Part shown: in pieces, positions 46,278 through 59,800 of the stretch
How positions within the stretch are numbered: the first letter of the stretch is position 1
Layout: every line of letters begins with the position of its first letter
From: Nymphaea colorata
Lineage: Eukaryota > Streptophyta > Magnoliopsida > Nymphaeales > Nymphaeaceae
Direction: 5' to 3'
Assembly (NCBI RefSeq): GCF_008831285.2
Contig: NC_045138.2
Span: 19,687,934-19,751,933 of the forward strand
Length of the DNA: 64,000 nt
Program-made: the position numbers and the translations under genes
Notes under the pieces: generated by a model
The model's database searches: none
What the model was told of the DNA's origin: nothing
Seen by the model: only the letters and a program-made list of their open reading frames with translations

Positions 46278-49200
46278 ATATATACAAAACTAAATTACAA
46301 TGAACAAAAATAGTTGGTAGAAATCAAAGATTAATCATTAGTCATTAGACTCATAAGGATTGTTAGATTTAAAACTCCTACAAGCACAAACAAAAAAGTT
46401 ATAACTAATATATAACTAATAAGTAATAACTAATATATAACTAAGATGGAGCATCAGAAATTGCATAGTTATTAAACTTTCAGCCCCATTCAGTCATTCG
46501 GTAGTATGTAAACCCATAGAGGTTATAGGAGCACTACATGCATCACAGAAAAAAATAGTGAAAAGAGGAACAATAGGCTCGGTAAAAAGATAAACAGAAG
46601 CATGGAGAATAGAGCAGAAACAAGGCGGTGAAATGAAGGGTACATCACTGATTCAACAGAGAAGAAATTGATGAGATCATAGGTACAACAGCGACTGCAG
46701 ATTATGAAGAAGAGTAACTAAGAAATTAGTTTAGGCATCCACGATTTACAATAAAGCCCTCAATTTTAGGGAATAAACCAGAAATAAAAAAAACCCAAAA
46801 CTTGATTCCATTTTATTTTTCTGGAGAAATAAATGTTGTGAGAAGCGGTCGCTGGATGGAAGCTGTTGCCGGAGTTGTAGCTGGACAAGAGGCTGGCTCT
46901 CATAGTCACCAAAGCATAGTAGCAGTTGTAGGAGGAGCACCAACTGAACGAGAGTCTGTCGCAGGAGCTGGAGCTGTTGCTAGTGGTATCGTCGGGTGAT
47001 AGATGCACAGCCCAGAGCAGCAGCAGCAGTTCAAAGTTCAAACATGGTTTCCTAGTTGAAACCCTGTCGCTGGTCCGTTGGTGCTTATGAAATGAAATTT
47101 AAAGAGAAAAGTTAAAAATTAAATGTGTTGATGAATATGACGTCCGTGCAATTTGACTGCACCTGACTCACCTTTGACCTGGATCGGGTGCGTGTTCAAG
47201 CAATCCTGCCACATTGGTGCCGAATCGACAGCAGACCCTCATGCGCAGGTGCACCCGTGTCACGTCGACGCGCGTCCAGGTGGCTTGGCATGAAACTTTT
47301 CAATAAACTCAGTAGATGAAGGAAACATGATATCCACCACACATGTCACAATATTTGTAATCTTTTGAAAATATTGCAATGTTGATGAGAAACGAGCAAA
47401 ACTAAAAAACCCAAGAAAAAAAAATTGTTTTTATCGCGTGAAAATATGTTTATTGCATTTTATCCTGTTTTGATACTGCTTTTTTCCCCCTTTTTTGTTT
47501 TTCTTGTTTTTTATATCAATATCATCATGACTTCAAGTTTAAACTTAACGTTACTTATCAATCATTTTTATCACCATCAAAACATTATTTTTATCTTTTT
47601 ATCTAGTTTTCCTTATGTCTTTGTGTTAGTTTCTCATTTATTCTATTTTACCAAATTTTTAGATTTTTTTATTTTGCAGGATTTTCTCAAGATTTTAGCG
47701 AGAAAAAGAACTTTGTTGAAAAATACACGAGAAAAACCTTGCCGTTAAAAACTTGAGAATGATATTTGTGACGATGATCCACACAAATGATCCACAAAAT
47801 AACTCAGATCTCTACTAGTGTATATGACGGTTGAGGTTATGTATCATAGGTGCCAAAACAAAAAACTGGAAAACAAGGACCAGGAACAAGAAAAATGTAT
47901 AAGACAAAGGACCTCCAAAAAAAGACATATTAGGCGAAAAAAAGAAAGAAAAAAAAAAGTAAAAGTAAGAAGATGAAGAAGAAGAACCTGCAATTACGAG
48001 ACCAATAAAAGAAGGAAAAGCAAAGAGTAAGTCTTGAGGATGAGAAGAGCAAGAACAATTGAAGGAAAAGGAGGAAAATGAACAAGAATCTGCCAAGAAT
48101 AAAAGATCAGGCAAAAGAAGAAGTTCGTTAGTGAAATTTTTGCAATAGTGGCATGGTTAATTGTCAAAAGAGCAGCTAGGCCCTAAGTGCACCCACCTTT
48201 TTTTTCTAGGCCCGGGCAGCTAGGCACCCAAGCAAGTAATGTTTTTCCTCCTCTTTTCCTCTTCAACTTTTACCTTTTCACATTCTTTGTCTTCCACTTT
48301 TTTTCCTTTTTTGTTCTTGTTTTTATTCTCTTTCTCTCATTCTCCCGCTTTCCCATTGTCATCTTTTTTCCTTATATACTGTTTGTGGCCTGCCTAGGCG
48401 TTTTGGAAGGGCCATGCCATGGCCCACCTAGCTCTTCTGAGTTTTGACTACTAAGCTGGCAGGAGGTGGAAGGTACCTGCAACAAAAAATGGAATGGATC
48501 AAGAGAAAAAGAAATAGAAATATTGATTCACATGGGATCATTGCAAGAGGAGAATGACAGAACTTTCAGCATGAAAAGAAAAAGAAGAATAAAGGGCACC
48601 AGATGTGGTGGAAAAAAAAACAATAAAACCATTTTGGTTGCAACTTGTGGTGGATAGGTGCAGCGTCAATGAAAAAACAAAGTCCTGGGAAAGTTTCTCC
48701 TTTTACCTTATGCACAGATCCGATAGAACATGGATTCTACATTTTGAAGCACAAATGCAGTTAGCGCTTTGGACACTTTTGGCTGTGACTTTGTGCAGCA
48801 CATTGATTGAGCATTGAGCGATGCGGGAAAACAACTTGTTTTGTCTGTTTCCCCTTGTCCCACACTTGTTAAATCAATTCTGATCATGCTTAGTGGGAAC
48901 AATTCTGTTTGTTTTCATTTTGTTGTTTGCACTTTGCATATCAAACTGCCAATGAGTTTGGCAAATCTGAGTCCAATCATGTAAGTGCTGGTTCATCTCA
49001 ATATAATAGTTCTTCAGGGAGTGATCAATATCCTCTACATATATGTTGTATCACATAGTTAGTGTAAACATAGACATAAAAAATGTGTGTTTTTTTCTTA
49101 AAAAAACTGTGTTAAAAACATGAGAAACAGGACAACCCGAAAAAAGGGGAAAAAACATGTTTTTTCTAAAAAAAAGCCATAAACAAAAAAAAATCCCAAA

Positions 49201-52200
49201 AAAAATGTTTTTTTTTAGCTTTTTAGCTTTTTACAGTATTTAATTACCAGATTCTTATTTTCACATTTTTTAAGATTTTAGGCACCTTTCTCTTTCTTGC
49301 TACAAGCTTAATTGTTTTAAAATTTGCCGAAATTTTCCCGAATTTTTCCCCAAAGAAAAAAAAAAACTTTGCCGTTTTATGCTCAAGAAAAACCTCGCCA
49401 TGTAAAACCCAAAAACAATATTTGTAGATATGGACTGTGAAACAAGTTGTTAAAGTGTTTCTCTTGCCAAAAGATAGGTTTGAAGTTAAAATGGCTTTGT
49501 GTCTTTGAACAGTTGGTTTAGTCCTGCTGAATACACTTAAGGATTTTTTGTTACTTTAAGCAATACATTGTTATGAAAGCATGCCAGCTTGGGGTTGCCT
49601 CATTTTGATCAATTTTTGTTATGGACTTGAGTTCAGCACAACTTGTTGGAGAAATAGACCACAGTTGAAGACGTTATGCTTAGTTTTAGCATGTGCATAT
49701 GGATACATGCTTGTGTTTTCATTATTTTATGCCTGGTCATATTATCTGATACCTTAGCTGAAATTACAGCTGTTTGCTGTAGGGTTTTACATCTGCCGTG
49801 GAATATAAAAGCTACTTTTCATGATTATAGATCTGTTTTCTATCTATCTTTCTAGTTTGAATTATTTTAAATGTTGGTGAATATATGATTTGTGTAATTG
49901 TGCTACTTGGTCCTGGAGTTGACAATATATTTTGTGATATATGTTGACATAGGTTAGTGCGTCTTATGAGCAGGCTCTGCTGGATGCACGGAAGCTTATT
50001 GAGCGGGAGATGGAAAGGTTTAAGGTCTGTGAAAAGGAGACAAAGACAAAGGCCTTCTCTAAGGAAGGATTAGGTCAGCAGCCCAAAACCGTAAGTGTGG
50101 CAGCTTGCATTTTTCCTTGAACTTTATGAGACACTATTTCTGAGAAAAACATTGTGGGGTAAGGGATATCTTTGTCTCATGATTTTTTTGTTGTTGTAGG
50201 ATCCAAAAGAAAAAGCTAAGGCTGAGACAAGGGATTGGTTGAATAATGTGGTATGTGGAAAGCTCTGTCCTTCCCTTTCCTGAAGGCTTCAGTTGTTGGA
50301 CTTGATTCCTTTTAGTCATTCGCCTGCAGTATATAATTTTTTTTCATGACTACATTTCTGCAATCCTTACTTGAGATAGTGAAAAGGGTAAACAAACATG
50401 AAGTTGCTACAATTTCAGACGTTGGTCTTCTGGTTAATTTTTGCCTTTTGTTTGTGACTGTCATCTTCTCTTCTTTTTTTTTTTTTTTTCTAGAAAGGCC
50501 TTCGTAACTAGATTATTAGTGATTGCTTTAAACTTTTGGAAGGTCACCATCTTTTTTCTTCCTTTGGTTCTCCTCTATGTTGTTTATGGACTTCAATGGA
50601 CAGGTTTGATATCCATTGCTCTTTGGTTGGTTACCAGGTGGGCGAATTGGAATCACAGATTGATTACTTTGAAGCTGATATTGAGGGACTCTCTGTGAAG
50701 AAAGGGAAGTCAAGACCACCTAGACTGGTACGGAGGAAAACCACATTGCTGATTAGATGACTTCGTTGGGAAATAAATTTTGCATCACACAATTTTTTTC
50801 AACGTTTTGAAGTTCAATCATTCTTAGTTATGCATCTTACATTGTCCCAGATATTGTTCTCGGGCTTCTATTGACAAAGTTTTCTTAATTATTAATCCAA
50901 AAGTTTGGTTTTCTCGGGAAATTATTGGAAATTAAAAAGGTAACAGGAAAACTGGGGAAATTTGAGTTTCGTACTATATCTCTTACAAAAACATTGAAAT
51001 TAATTCAAAATATTTATTGAAATATTATAGTCAACCTAGAACAAAATTGAATATAATATTAAACAACTTTTTCTGAAAAAACAAGAAAACAAAAAAAAAC
51101 GTGATATTTTCATTTTTGGTTTTCTATCATGATTTTAATGTTTTTTTTATTTTCTTTTATTTTGCTTTTTTTTTAAAATGTGAGAATGGTGGTTTATGTC
51201 TTCAAATCTCCATGCTTATTGTATTGTCTTATCTTTTTTTTTCTCGGGATTTCATCTCCCTTGGATGCCATGAACGCCATTCTGGTAGTTAGTTTTCTTA
51301 ATATTTTCCCCTTGTTATGCAAGTCAAAAAATGATTTTATTTCTTCTCTTAATTTTTCTTTTCTTCCCCTTATTTTTATTCTCATTCTTCTCTTGTTCTC
51401 TTCCTCTCCTTCACCTTTGCTTCTTTTCCTTTCTTATACTGTTTTTGGCCCACCTAGGTGTTGCCCAGGCCTTTTGGGATGACCACCACCTTTGCCTGCC
51501 AAGCACTTATGACTACTAAGTAATCCCCACACTTTTCACTTACCATAGTTTATGAATAGTTGGATGGATGAGTCATGGGACATTGTTTTTTGCATTTTGA
51601 ATTTCTCAGTTTTAGTTGCCACGCACAATCTATAGAATAGATCTTATGATATTTTTGTTCAAGTCCCTTGACAAACTGTCTGATTGGCACTGATATAGGC
51701 CCATCTGGAGGCTTCCATTACCCGCCATAAGGCTCACATAATGAAGCTAGAGTTGATTTTGCGGCTGCTGGATAATGATGAACTGAGTCCAGATCAAGTC
51801 AATGATGTCAAAGACTTTCTTGAGGACTATGTTGAACGTAATCAGGTGATTGTCTTTTTCTAGTAGACTGGCCCCTAGGGTATGTTAGGTGAGATAGCTG
51901 GAAGCACTTCAGTTAGAGAAGAATGACATAGTTGTCCTTAGTTTATGTGGTTATTTTAAGTTCTTATTTGTTTGTTTTGCCCTATCAAGGAGGACTTTGA
52001 TGAATTTGATGATGTGGATGAGCTATATATCTCTTTGCCACTGGAAAAGGTGGAGGCTCTTGAAGATCTAGTTGCAATTAGTCCTGGTATTGCCAAGGTA
52101 ATTTTTAAATGTTTTAATTCAAAAGGTTCATTTAAAATTCTCTGCACCTGTAGCCCAATTGGTCTCTTTGTTGGTGTTGTTTCTTTCCTTTTAAATACAA

Positions 52201-52866
52201 AGTACTGATTGACGAGAAAGCCTATTCTCATATGTATGTGGTACATGTTATTTTTGCATGATCCTGATAGTAGGTAAGTCCTTTTTCTTTTATCATTCTA
52301 ATCCTGTTCGGCTTAAGATCAAACTAGTGAATCCTGGCCTTGAGATTGTGAACCTCTTTTTTATTACATCAGAGATAATTTTCAAAAGTACAATTTATCA
52401 TTCACATGAACAGGTAAATAATTGCTTCTCTAATGCATCCACTTCTTATTACTACTATCATGGTTTTTGTGCACATTCGTTGCTCTTGATTTAACCCTTA
52501 ATAGTCACGCAAAATGTGGCTCATTGAGAAGGCCTGATGAAACTATGTAGACCAAGTTTTTATGGATAATGGAGCCATTCGTATGTATTACGAAGTGTGC
52601 CATGTCATGTTAGCTAACGTGGTGGCACCGGTGATTTGAAATCCAGATTAGTGATGTGACTTATTCACTGTCAATTCATAACTCTATGAGTCAATTCAGT
52701 GACTTGGCCTGGTTTCATTGGCAATTATTTTGAAGTAAAAAAGTATGTAACCTGTCATTTTAATATTAAAAATCTGTAAGATATAGCACCACTAAACTTT
52801 TGGGACCCCAACAAAAAGCAAAGGCAAATTGGTGGTCCTTTCTCAGATGACTTAAACTTGTTGTGA

Positions 52867-52903
<37 letters not shown>

Positions 52904-53744
52904 TGTTTCCTGTGAGAAACATGCTGGAGCCACGGGCCGGCTGCCAGAAAACAACATAAAAAGGAAATGGTAAGGGACTAAAATAAGGCTAAAATGACAT
53001 GCAGAACATTACTGGAAGTTTTGCTGGTTGCACGAAGAACTATTCATGCTGGAAGCCCTTGAACTAATTGGAACTGCAACATGAACTAGGGTTACCTTAT
53101 CGTCAAACGGGAAAGGGACAAAATGGAGAACATATCAGGCTTTTCTTCCCTCTTAAACAATGTTTTCATTAAAAGAACCATACCTGTTTCATGTTTTTAC
53201 AAACTGCCACCATATGGCTTGCCCATCACACTTTATTTCTCTCAAGTCTCAAGTTAGCTGCAGCGCAACATAAGCCGTACTGATCTTTTGCCCAACAAAA
53301 CCAAACTCACCTGAATCGCCTGTCTTCGTGATTCAGCTGAGTCCAATGAGTAGAGGACAGTTTTTTTCAAAGTTTATGATTGTAGAATGGTGTTGACCTT
53401 ACGGAAGAAATGTCTGAGTTTGCAAGGCAACCCTGCAACTTTTCAAACATTGGGTGGCTGGCACCTCTTAAAAAGCTTAAGAAGCACGCTGCCTAGTTTA
53501 GAACAGACAAAAGTTTCAACTTATTCATCACAACTAAATGTGCATGTGTAATCATGTCATAACCATTTAGTAAAGCTGTATTACTAATAATACTGATGTA
53601 TAAACATAGAGTGAAAAAGTGGAATGCTGAATCAACAACAGGGTTTGATGAGTCAAGCTGATTAACAATTAGTTCTAACCAATCAACCATGTGACTGCCT
53701 TTGTTACACAGGTATGGGGTGTGGGTGCTGGTGCAACAATGATG

Positions 53745-53809
<65 letters not shown>

Positions 53810-56800
53810 GTATGTATGTATGTATGCGCACACACATATTATATAAGATCATCCATAAACAACAAAATGAACAATTAACAAGCTACGACTCTATTAATGA
53901 TTTAAAAAGGAAACAAATTGTCAATTGCAGCATCCATACCCACACCGACTCTCGAGTCAACACCTTTTTGAATATTCCATGTTACTTACGTAACTGCCAT
54001 AACCAAACAAAATTCCATGTGAACCTCAGTATCTATTTTCACTTTCAAAGAAGGCATTTTATCACTCTTAAAACGTTAGATACTATTGAAGCAGTCTTAG
54101 CTTCTTCTTCAACTTTTATTCAGTGTAATGCTTGATTACTCTTGAAACAGCTTGACGTATAGGCAGGCTTTTACTATATTATTTTTGTTGTCTTTATTGT
54201 CAGGCTGTCGTTTCTACTTCTGTCACCACTGGTGCATTGGGATTAAAAACTCCAGCACCTTCAGGAACTCAATTGGTTGTAAGTATTTGCTCTAACAATA
54301 GTGCACACAATACTTAATGATGTAACAATACATTTTCTTCCCTTCTTTTTTATGTATGGTCAAGCATTCAGTGGGAAGCACTGATCTGGAAATTATTTGA
54401 AATGGTCTATGTTCCATCACTTACACCAAAAAATACATTGAATCAGTTTGGAGATGCATAGTATTGGGTTCAGCATTTTTATGGTGCATACTAATATGAA
54501 AGTTCCCAGTTACTATTCTTTTTGTGTTAAGAGTATCTGTTTGAGGGAATGATGGTTGTTGTTTACTTTTGTCTTCCTTTTAGGCATCAGTAGCTTCTAG
54601 CAATCAACAAGGCATTGTTGTTCCGGACCAAACAGAGGAGACGGCTTCTCAAGATAGTAGTTCTGATACTGCACCAAGGACTCCACCCTCTAACAAAAGT
54701 AGTGCCATGGCAACTTCAGCATCAGCAACTGCTTCCAGTTCTAATGTGGCTTCTGGGGTGAATACAGCTGCAAATGGAGGAGGTAACATTCTTCCTCGTC
54801 CGATGGGTGGTCCATCCACTTCAGGGATACTTTCTACTGCTGGATCCATGCGAAGCGTGCTGGAGGCCTCAACTGCCACAGCTCCTCCTTCACCTGCAAG
54901 TCTCTCTACGCCTGCAAAAGAAGATGATGTTGGTAGTTTCCCTGGTCGTAGGCCATCTCCATCGCTAACAGATGTAGGACTAGGTAGGGGTGTTAGTAGA
55001 GGGCCAGTTGCAGGCGTCACCACTGGCCAAACATCAGTTAGTGTTCCCTTAACTTCTGGCAGCGTAATGCCTGGTAGTGGAACACTTGGTGCGGTTCCTG
55101 CAGTTTCTGATTTAACAAAGAGAAACCTTTTGGTTACTGATGAAAGAATTGGAGGTGGTGTAACACCACCTATGGTTTCTCCTCTAGCTACTCGAGTTCT
55201 TCTGCAACAGACATCTAAGACTGGTGATGGATCAGCTTCCACAGAATTGAGCAGTTCGGAAAGTGGCACAGTTGGTGGAAGGGTTTTCAATCCTGCAGCA
55301 GTTGCAGGGGTGCAATGGAGGCCTCATAGTGCAACTTCATTTCAAAGTCAAAATGAGACGGTAATGCCATCTACTAGTGTTCGTTGTCTCCATTGCTTGA
55401 TAGACGCTAAATGGAAACATCTTCTGACTAAACAGGTTTTTCATGCAATTGAGTGATCTTCACCGTGTTCACACACAAAACTTGATCATGTCGCAGCTAG
55501 ACTTTGTCAAGGATTTTATTTTTTCCTCTTTTTTTTTGGTTTTTTTGTTTGATATCTAGTTATCTATCATCGATAAATGTTAGACACTTTCAAAGTTGAG
55601 GTCTTGGGTGTATGGCTGTATTTCAAGTGTTCAGGGATAGGTGTTGTATGATATGGTCATTCAACTTAATTATTGCATAATAAATACTTTCTACTTTTAT
55701 CATTAAATGCAAATCGTCAAGTATTCTGAACGAGATGGAGTCTGAACCTGAAATTTAATTGGCCAGACTTCTGTTGGCACTTTCTTGGATAGGGAAACCA
55801 ATTTTTGTAATTTAATATTTTTTTCCAAAATAAAACTTTTTCCCTTGCATTCCAGAAATTTTGTGTTATCTATATCTCACGATACAGGCCCGTATCGTGC
55901 GATACGTATCATATAGGTTCGAAAAACCTATATGATACACCTACGATACACGATACAGTCGATACGCCCCCCTATGTTGCGATACGAGGGCAAAACAAAA
56001 AAAACCTCATTTTTGTGTTTCTTTTTGAAATAGCTCGGCCCTTCCATTTTCTTAACATCTCTAAGAGCTGTGGGAAGGGGGAGTTTTACTAGTTTTCTAG
56101 AAAAATCAATCATATGTTGGTGAGACATTCCATTTGAAGGCATTGAAAATTAAAATTTAAAACAATTAAAAAAGAAAATGAGGATGAATAAGAAGATGAT
56201 GATGATTATCATTGATTGATGATAATCATGATATTTGGTACTTGGCAATAATGAATTATATGGTGTGGACTTGTCATATAATCTAAAACATTTTAAACTT
56301 GTGATTGGTGCTTATTATGTTATTTTGAATCCATCATTTCTCGTTTCTGAATTTGTTGTTGGTATATTGTAGGTTATGAACGATGAGTCATGAACATTCT
56401 TTATGTGAGATTTGTTTCTTTATATGGAATTCATTTTTCCTGTTTTTTCTGTTTATTTCACTTTTTTTTCTAATTTGTTGAATTAAAAAATTAATTTTAC
56501 AATATGCTATGCTACATTTATGATACATCGTATAGGTTGGTCTGACCTATACGCGTTAGGACACACCTTTACAACATTATCAAAAAATGTTAAATATAAT
56601 TCCTGTTCTGCTTTTGATGAAACTGATTGTTTAAATAGATTAGCACAGTAATCGCACTAGCCATGAGCAAGTATAAACTCAGCCATAGAATCCAACGTTT
56701 GCTAGTAACAAACTAGTGGCTCCTGACACTGGAAGCAGCTTGTTCTTTGCTGTTCTAATTTCCTTTTTCCTTTTTTTTTTTGTATCCTGTGTTTTGCTTA

Positions 56801-59800
56801 TGTGAACTATTTAAATTTAAAATTGCTCCTATGTTTCCTTTTCATTTTATAATGCTTTCATGCACATTTATCTTAAGTGATTCTGGCTCCATAAAGCATA
56901 ACAAGTAGTAATCTTTTATTTCATTTAAAGCCTAAACCATCCCCTTGTTAAGATCAACTCCATCTCCTAGCAGTTTCGAGGAAGAACAGAAATTGCACCT
57001 GATCAGAGGGAGAAATTTTTATTGCGTCTTCAACAAGTACAACAAGGGCATAACAACCTTCTGGGGGTGTCTCATCTTTCTGGTGTAAGTCCTAAGCAGT
57101 TTTCCACGCAACAGCAGAGTTCTCTGCTGCAGCAGGTAATCCCTTAGAACTTATCTTGCACAAATGTTGCTTGTAGTATCTTTCATTCCGTTAGCAATTT
57201 AACATTTTAGTGCAAATCATTTTATTTTTGTTTTCCACAATCAACCTTCCACCATCTCATTCCTTCTGCATCCACCAAATACAGGCACCCCTAAAGAGAA
57301 AAGTGTCATCGTTATTTCTATGTTCATTGTTGTTGTACACCATATTATTATTGATGTGATATTTATTTGTTATGTCCACAAATATTTGTATTTTACTTCT
57401 GTTTCTCCATTCAGAAAATAGCTTGTTCTTCAAGGATACTTATAGACTGGATGTTGTCTGCGTGTTTGGTCTTTGAATGATCAGCCCTCTTATCTGTTGT
57501 TCATGCATTTTTTTTCTTTCTGGTAAGTTGTTTGCTATGGCATTGCTGTGATTTGCAAGAGCTACAGGCTACAGCATATACCATTTAGTAATAGCTTTAG
57601 ATCTTTTGATTTTCATATGCAGTGTTTACCATATAATAGAATTGACATTTACAGATTATATGCATATATATATTTTTTGGCTAAGTGGAAGGTTTTGTAT
57701 TTTACTCCAGCTGAATGCACAGAGCTCTTCTCTCTCATCTCAACCTGGACTTGGACTTGGTCTTCAAGGCCAGGGTCTGTCTGCTATGGCTCCTGTATCA
57801 CAACAGACACAAGCTACTATTCAGCAGGCATCTCCTCAGCATGTTTTGCTGTCACCCATCGCAAAAGATGCAGGTAGTTGTGCATGGTTGTTGTCCTTGT
57901 AACTTTCTATTTTCCCTTTTTGCCTGCTGGTTCTGACCTTCAAATCTTTTGTATATAATATGTTTTTCTGGCTTGGATAGGTTCTTAGATAATAATGTAT
58001 GCTTCTTACTTCTCTGTAGAGTCTACATCTGGTAAGGTTGACGAAATTCAGCAGCAGCAAAAGCTCACTGATGATTCTAGTATGGAGCCTGTGACCAATG
58101 CAGTACAAAACAAAAGCCTCACAGGCGAGGAGGATCTGAAATCTCCGTACCCTAATGATTCACCTGTACGTTTCAAGATTTTCAATGAAAATTTACCGTT
58201 GTCAAGCTGTTTGTGCTGCATCTATCTGTCAATTGCGTTCACTTTAAATGCTATGAGATTAGTGCAGAAATGAGGAATTCTCCAGTGCACTATTTTCAGA
58301 AAAAACATGGATACTGGTGCGACAAGGGTGTCTATATATATATATATATAGATGTGTGTGTGTGTCTGTGTGTATACACACATTACATGCACATAGATAC
58401 AATAAGTATGATCAATTTAAAATTAGTGCAGGTAAATGTCAACACACCTCTAATTTTGGGTATGACTGTCTTTCGTTTTTCTTTAACAATGGGTGAAGCA
58501 GTTTTTTGCAGCACCCATGTAGATAGCCCAAGCTTGTGGGAAGAATAGTTGTATGAAAGGCTATTCATAGTCACAGGATTTCAGGAATAGGAAAGCGGAC
58601 ATGCTTTAGAGGTCAAGTTGTTATTTGTTAGTTGCTTCTATAGGCAAAATTTTCTTGATGTTATTATTTCTTTGTGTTTAAGTTCTAAATGTTCTATCCA
58701 TTTAAATTTTGCATTTGCCTCTGGTTACATCTTTCTGAAAAGATGAACCACATAAGATGTGGTTTGGAATTTCATAATAACGTCCAAACATAAAGTCTAA
58801 ATTAACTGTATTCCACAATGATAATAGACTACTTGGTAAGCTAGTTCACAATCTAGCCTCCCCATTTCTGTTGCAATTTATTTAAACTTCTCTTCCTACG
58901 GCCATTATATTGCTTATGAGTACATGCAATGTTTGAAGCCAAAACTAATATCATAGCAAGGTTGGTATATCCGAAACCTGTACTCAGCTAAGCATATTCT
59001 TTAAGAAGTACATAGCTGTGAGTACGTATAGTCTTTGCTGGTGGATGCTTGTATTTTGGTTCTTTCAAGATATGAATAAGCATTTGATGGCTGCATTTAT
59101 TTTCTGTTGCAGGTTGGTGGTTCTGGTTCCTTATCTGAAGCCAACCAACTACAAAGAGATAGTGATTTTTCCCCTGGGCAGCCTTTACCATCCCCACAAT
59201 CTTCGTCTGCCCTTGGTGTGATTGGTAGAAGAAGTGCCTCTGACCTAGGTGCTATTGGTGACAACCTTGGTGGATCAAGTGCGACACCGGGGCATGATCA
59301 CTCACATAATCTGCTGATGTTGGACTCTGCTTATTTCAAACTTCCTCAGGCTAAAGATTCAGAACGTCCTAAAAACTATGTTCCGGTATAAAGGCATTTG
59401 TGTTCATGTTTTGTTCTTCATCAGGGATATGCATGTATTTCAGGACCTCTGAGTTACTAATGCAATCATATGGTTGACTTAACTTTCTATGATCGACAGA
59501 GGCATCCTGCAGTAACTCCAGCTAGCTATCCTCAAGTTCAGGCCCCTATCATTGACAACCCTGCCTTCTGGGAAAGGGTGGCTGCTGACAATTTTGGCAC
59601 TGACACCTTGTTCTTTGCATTTTATTTCCAGCAGGTCAATTGGAGTTTGACCTTGTACTTTGGTTTTCAGATCCTTCATGTCTGTTATTCTGAAGAATGA
59701 TTTAATCTTTTGCAGAACACGTACCAGCAATACTTGGCCGCAAGGGAACTGAAAAAGCAATCTTGGAGATATCATAAGAAGTACAATACATGGTTTCAGC

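Larger units (their letters stand above)
52098..54203. other. Intron 7 of NOT3 (2.1 kb)
   Basis: Two microsatellites (52866-52902 and 53744-53837) in otherwise unique AT-rich sequence; no embedded gene seen. Confidence 0.6.

Noticed and set aside
47425-48447. Phe/Leu/Ser-rich hydrophobic frames resembling membrane proteins
   Set aside because: They come from T/C-rich and A/G-rich repeat tracts in NOT3 intron 2; low complexity explains the apparent membrane segments.
53493-53852. Frames with long His-Thr and Cys-Val runs
   Set aside because: Translations of the TG/TA microsatellite in NOT3 intron 7.
54649-55290. 213-codon minus-strand open frame
   Set aside because: It is the shadow of NOT3 exon 9, whose Ser/Thr/Pro/Gly-rich codons keep the opposite strand open; no splice or family evidence on the minus strand.
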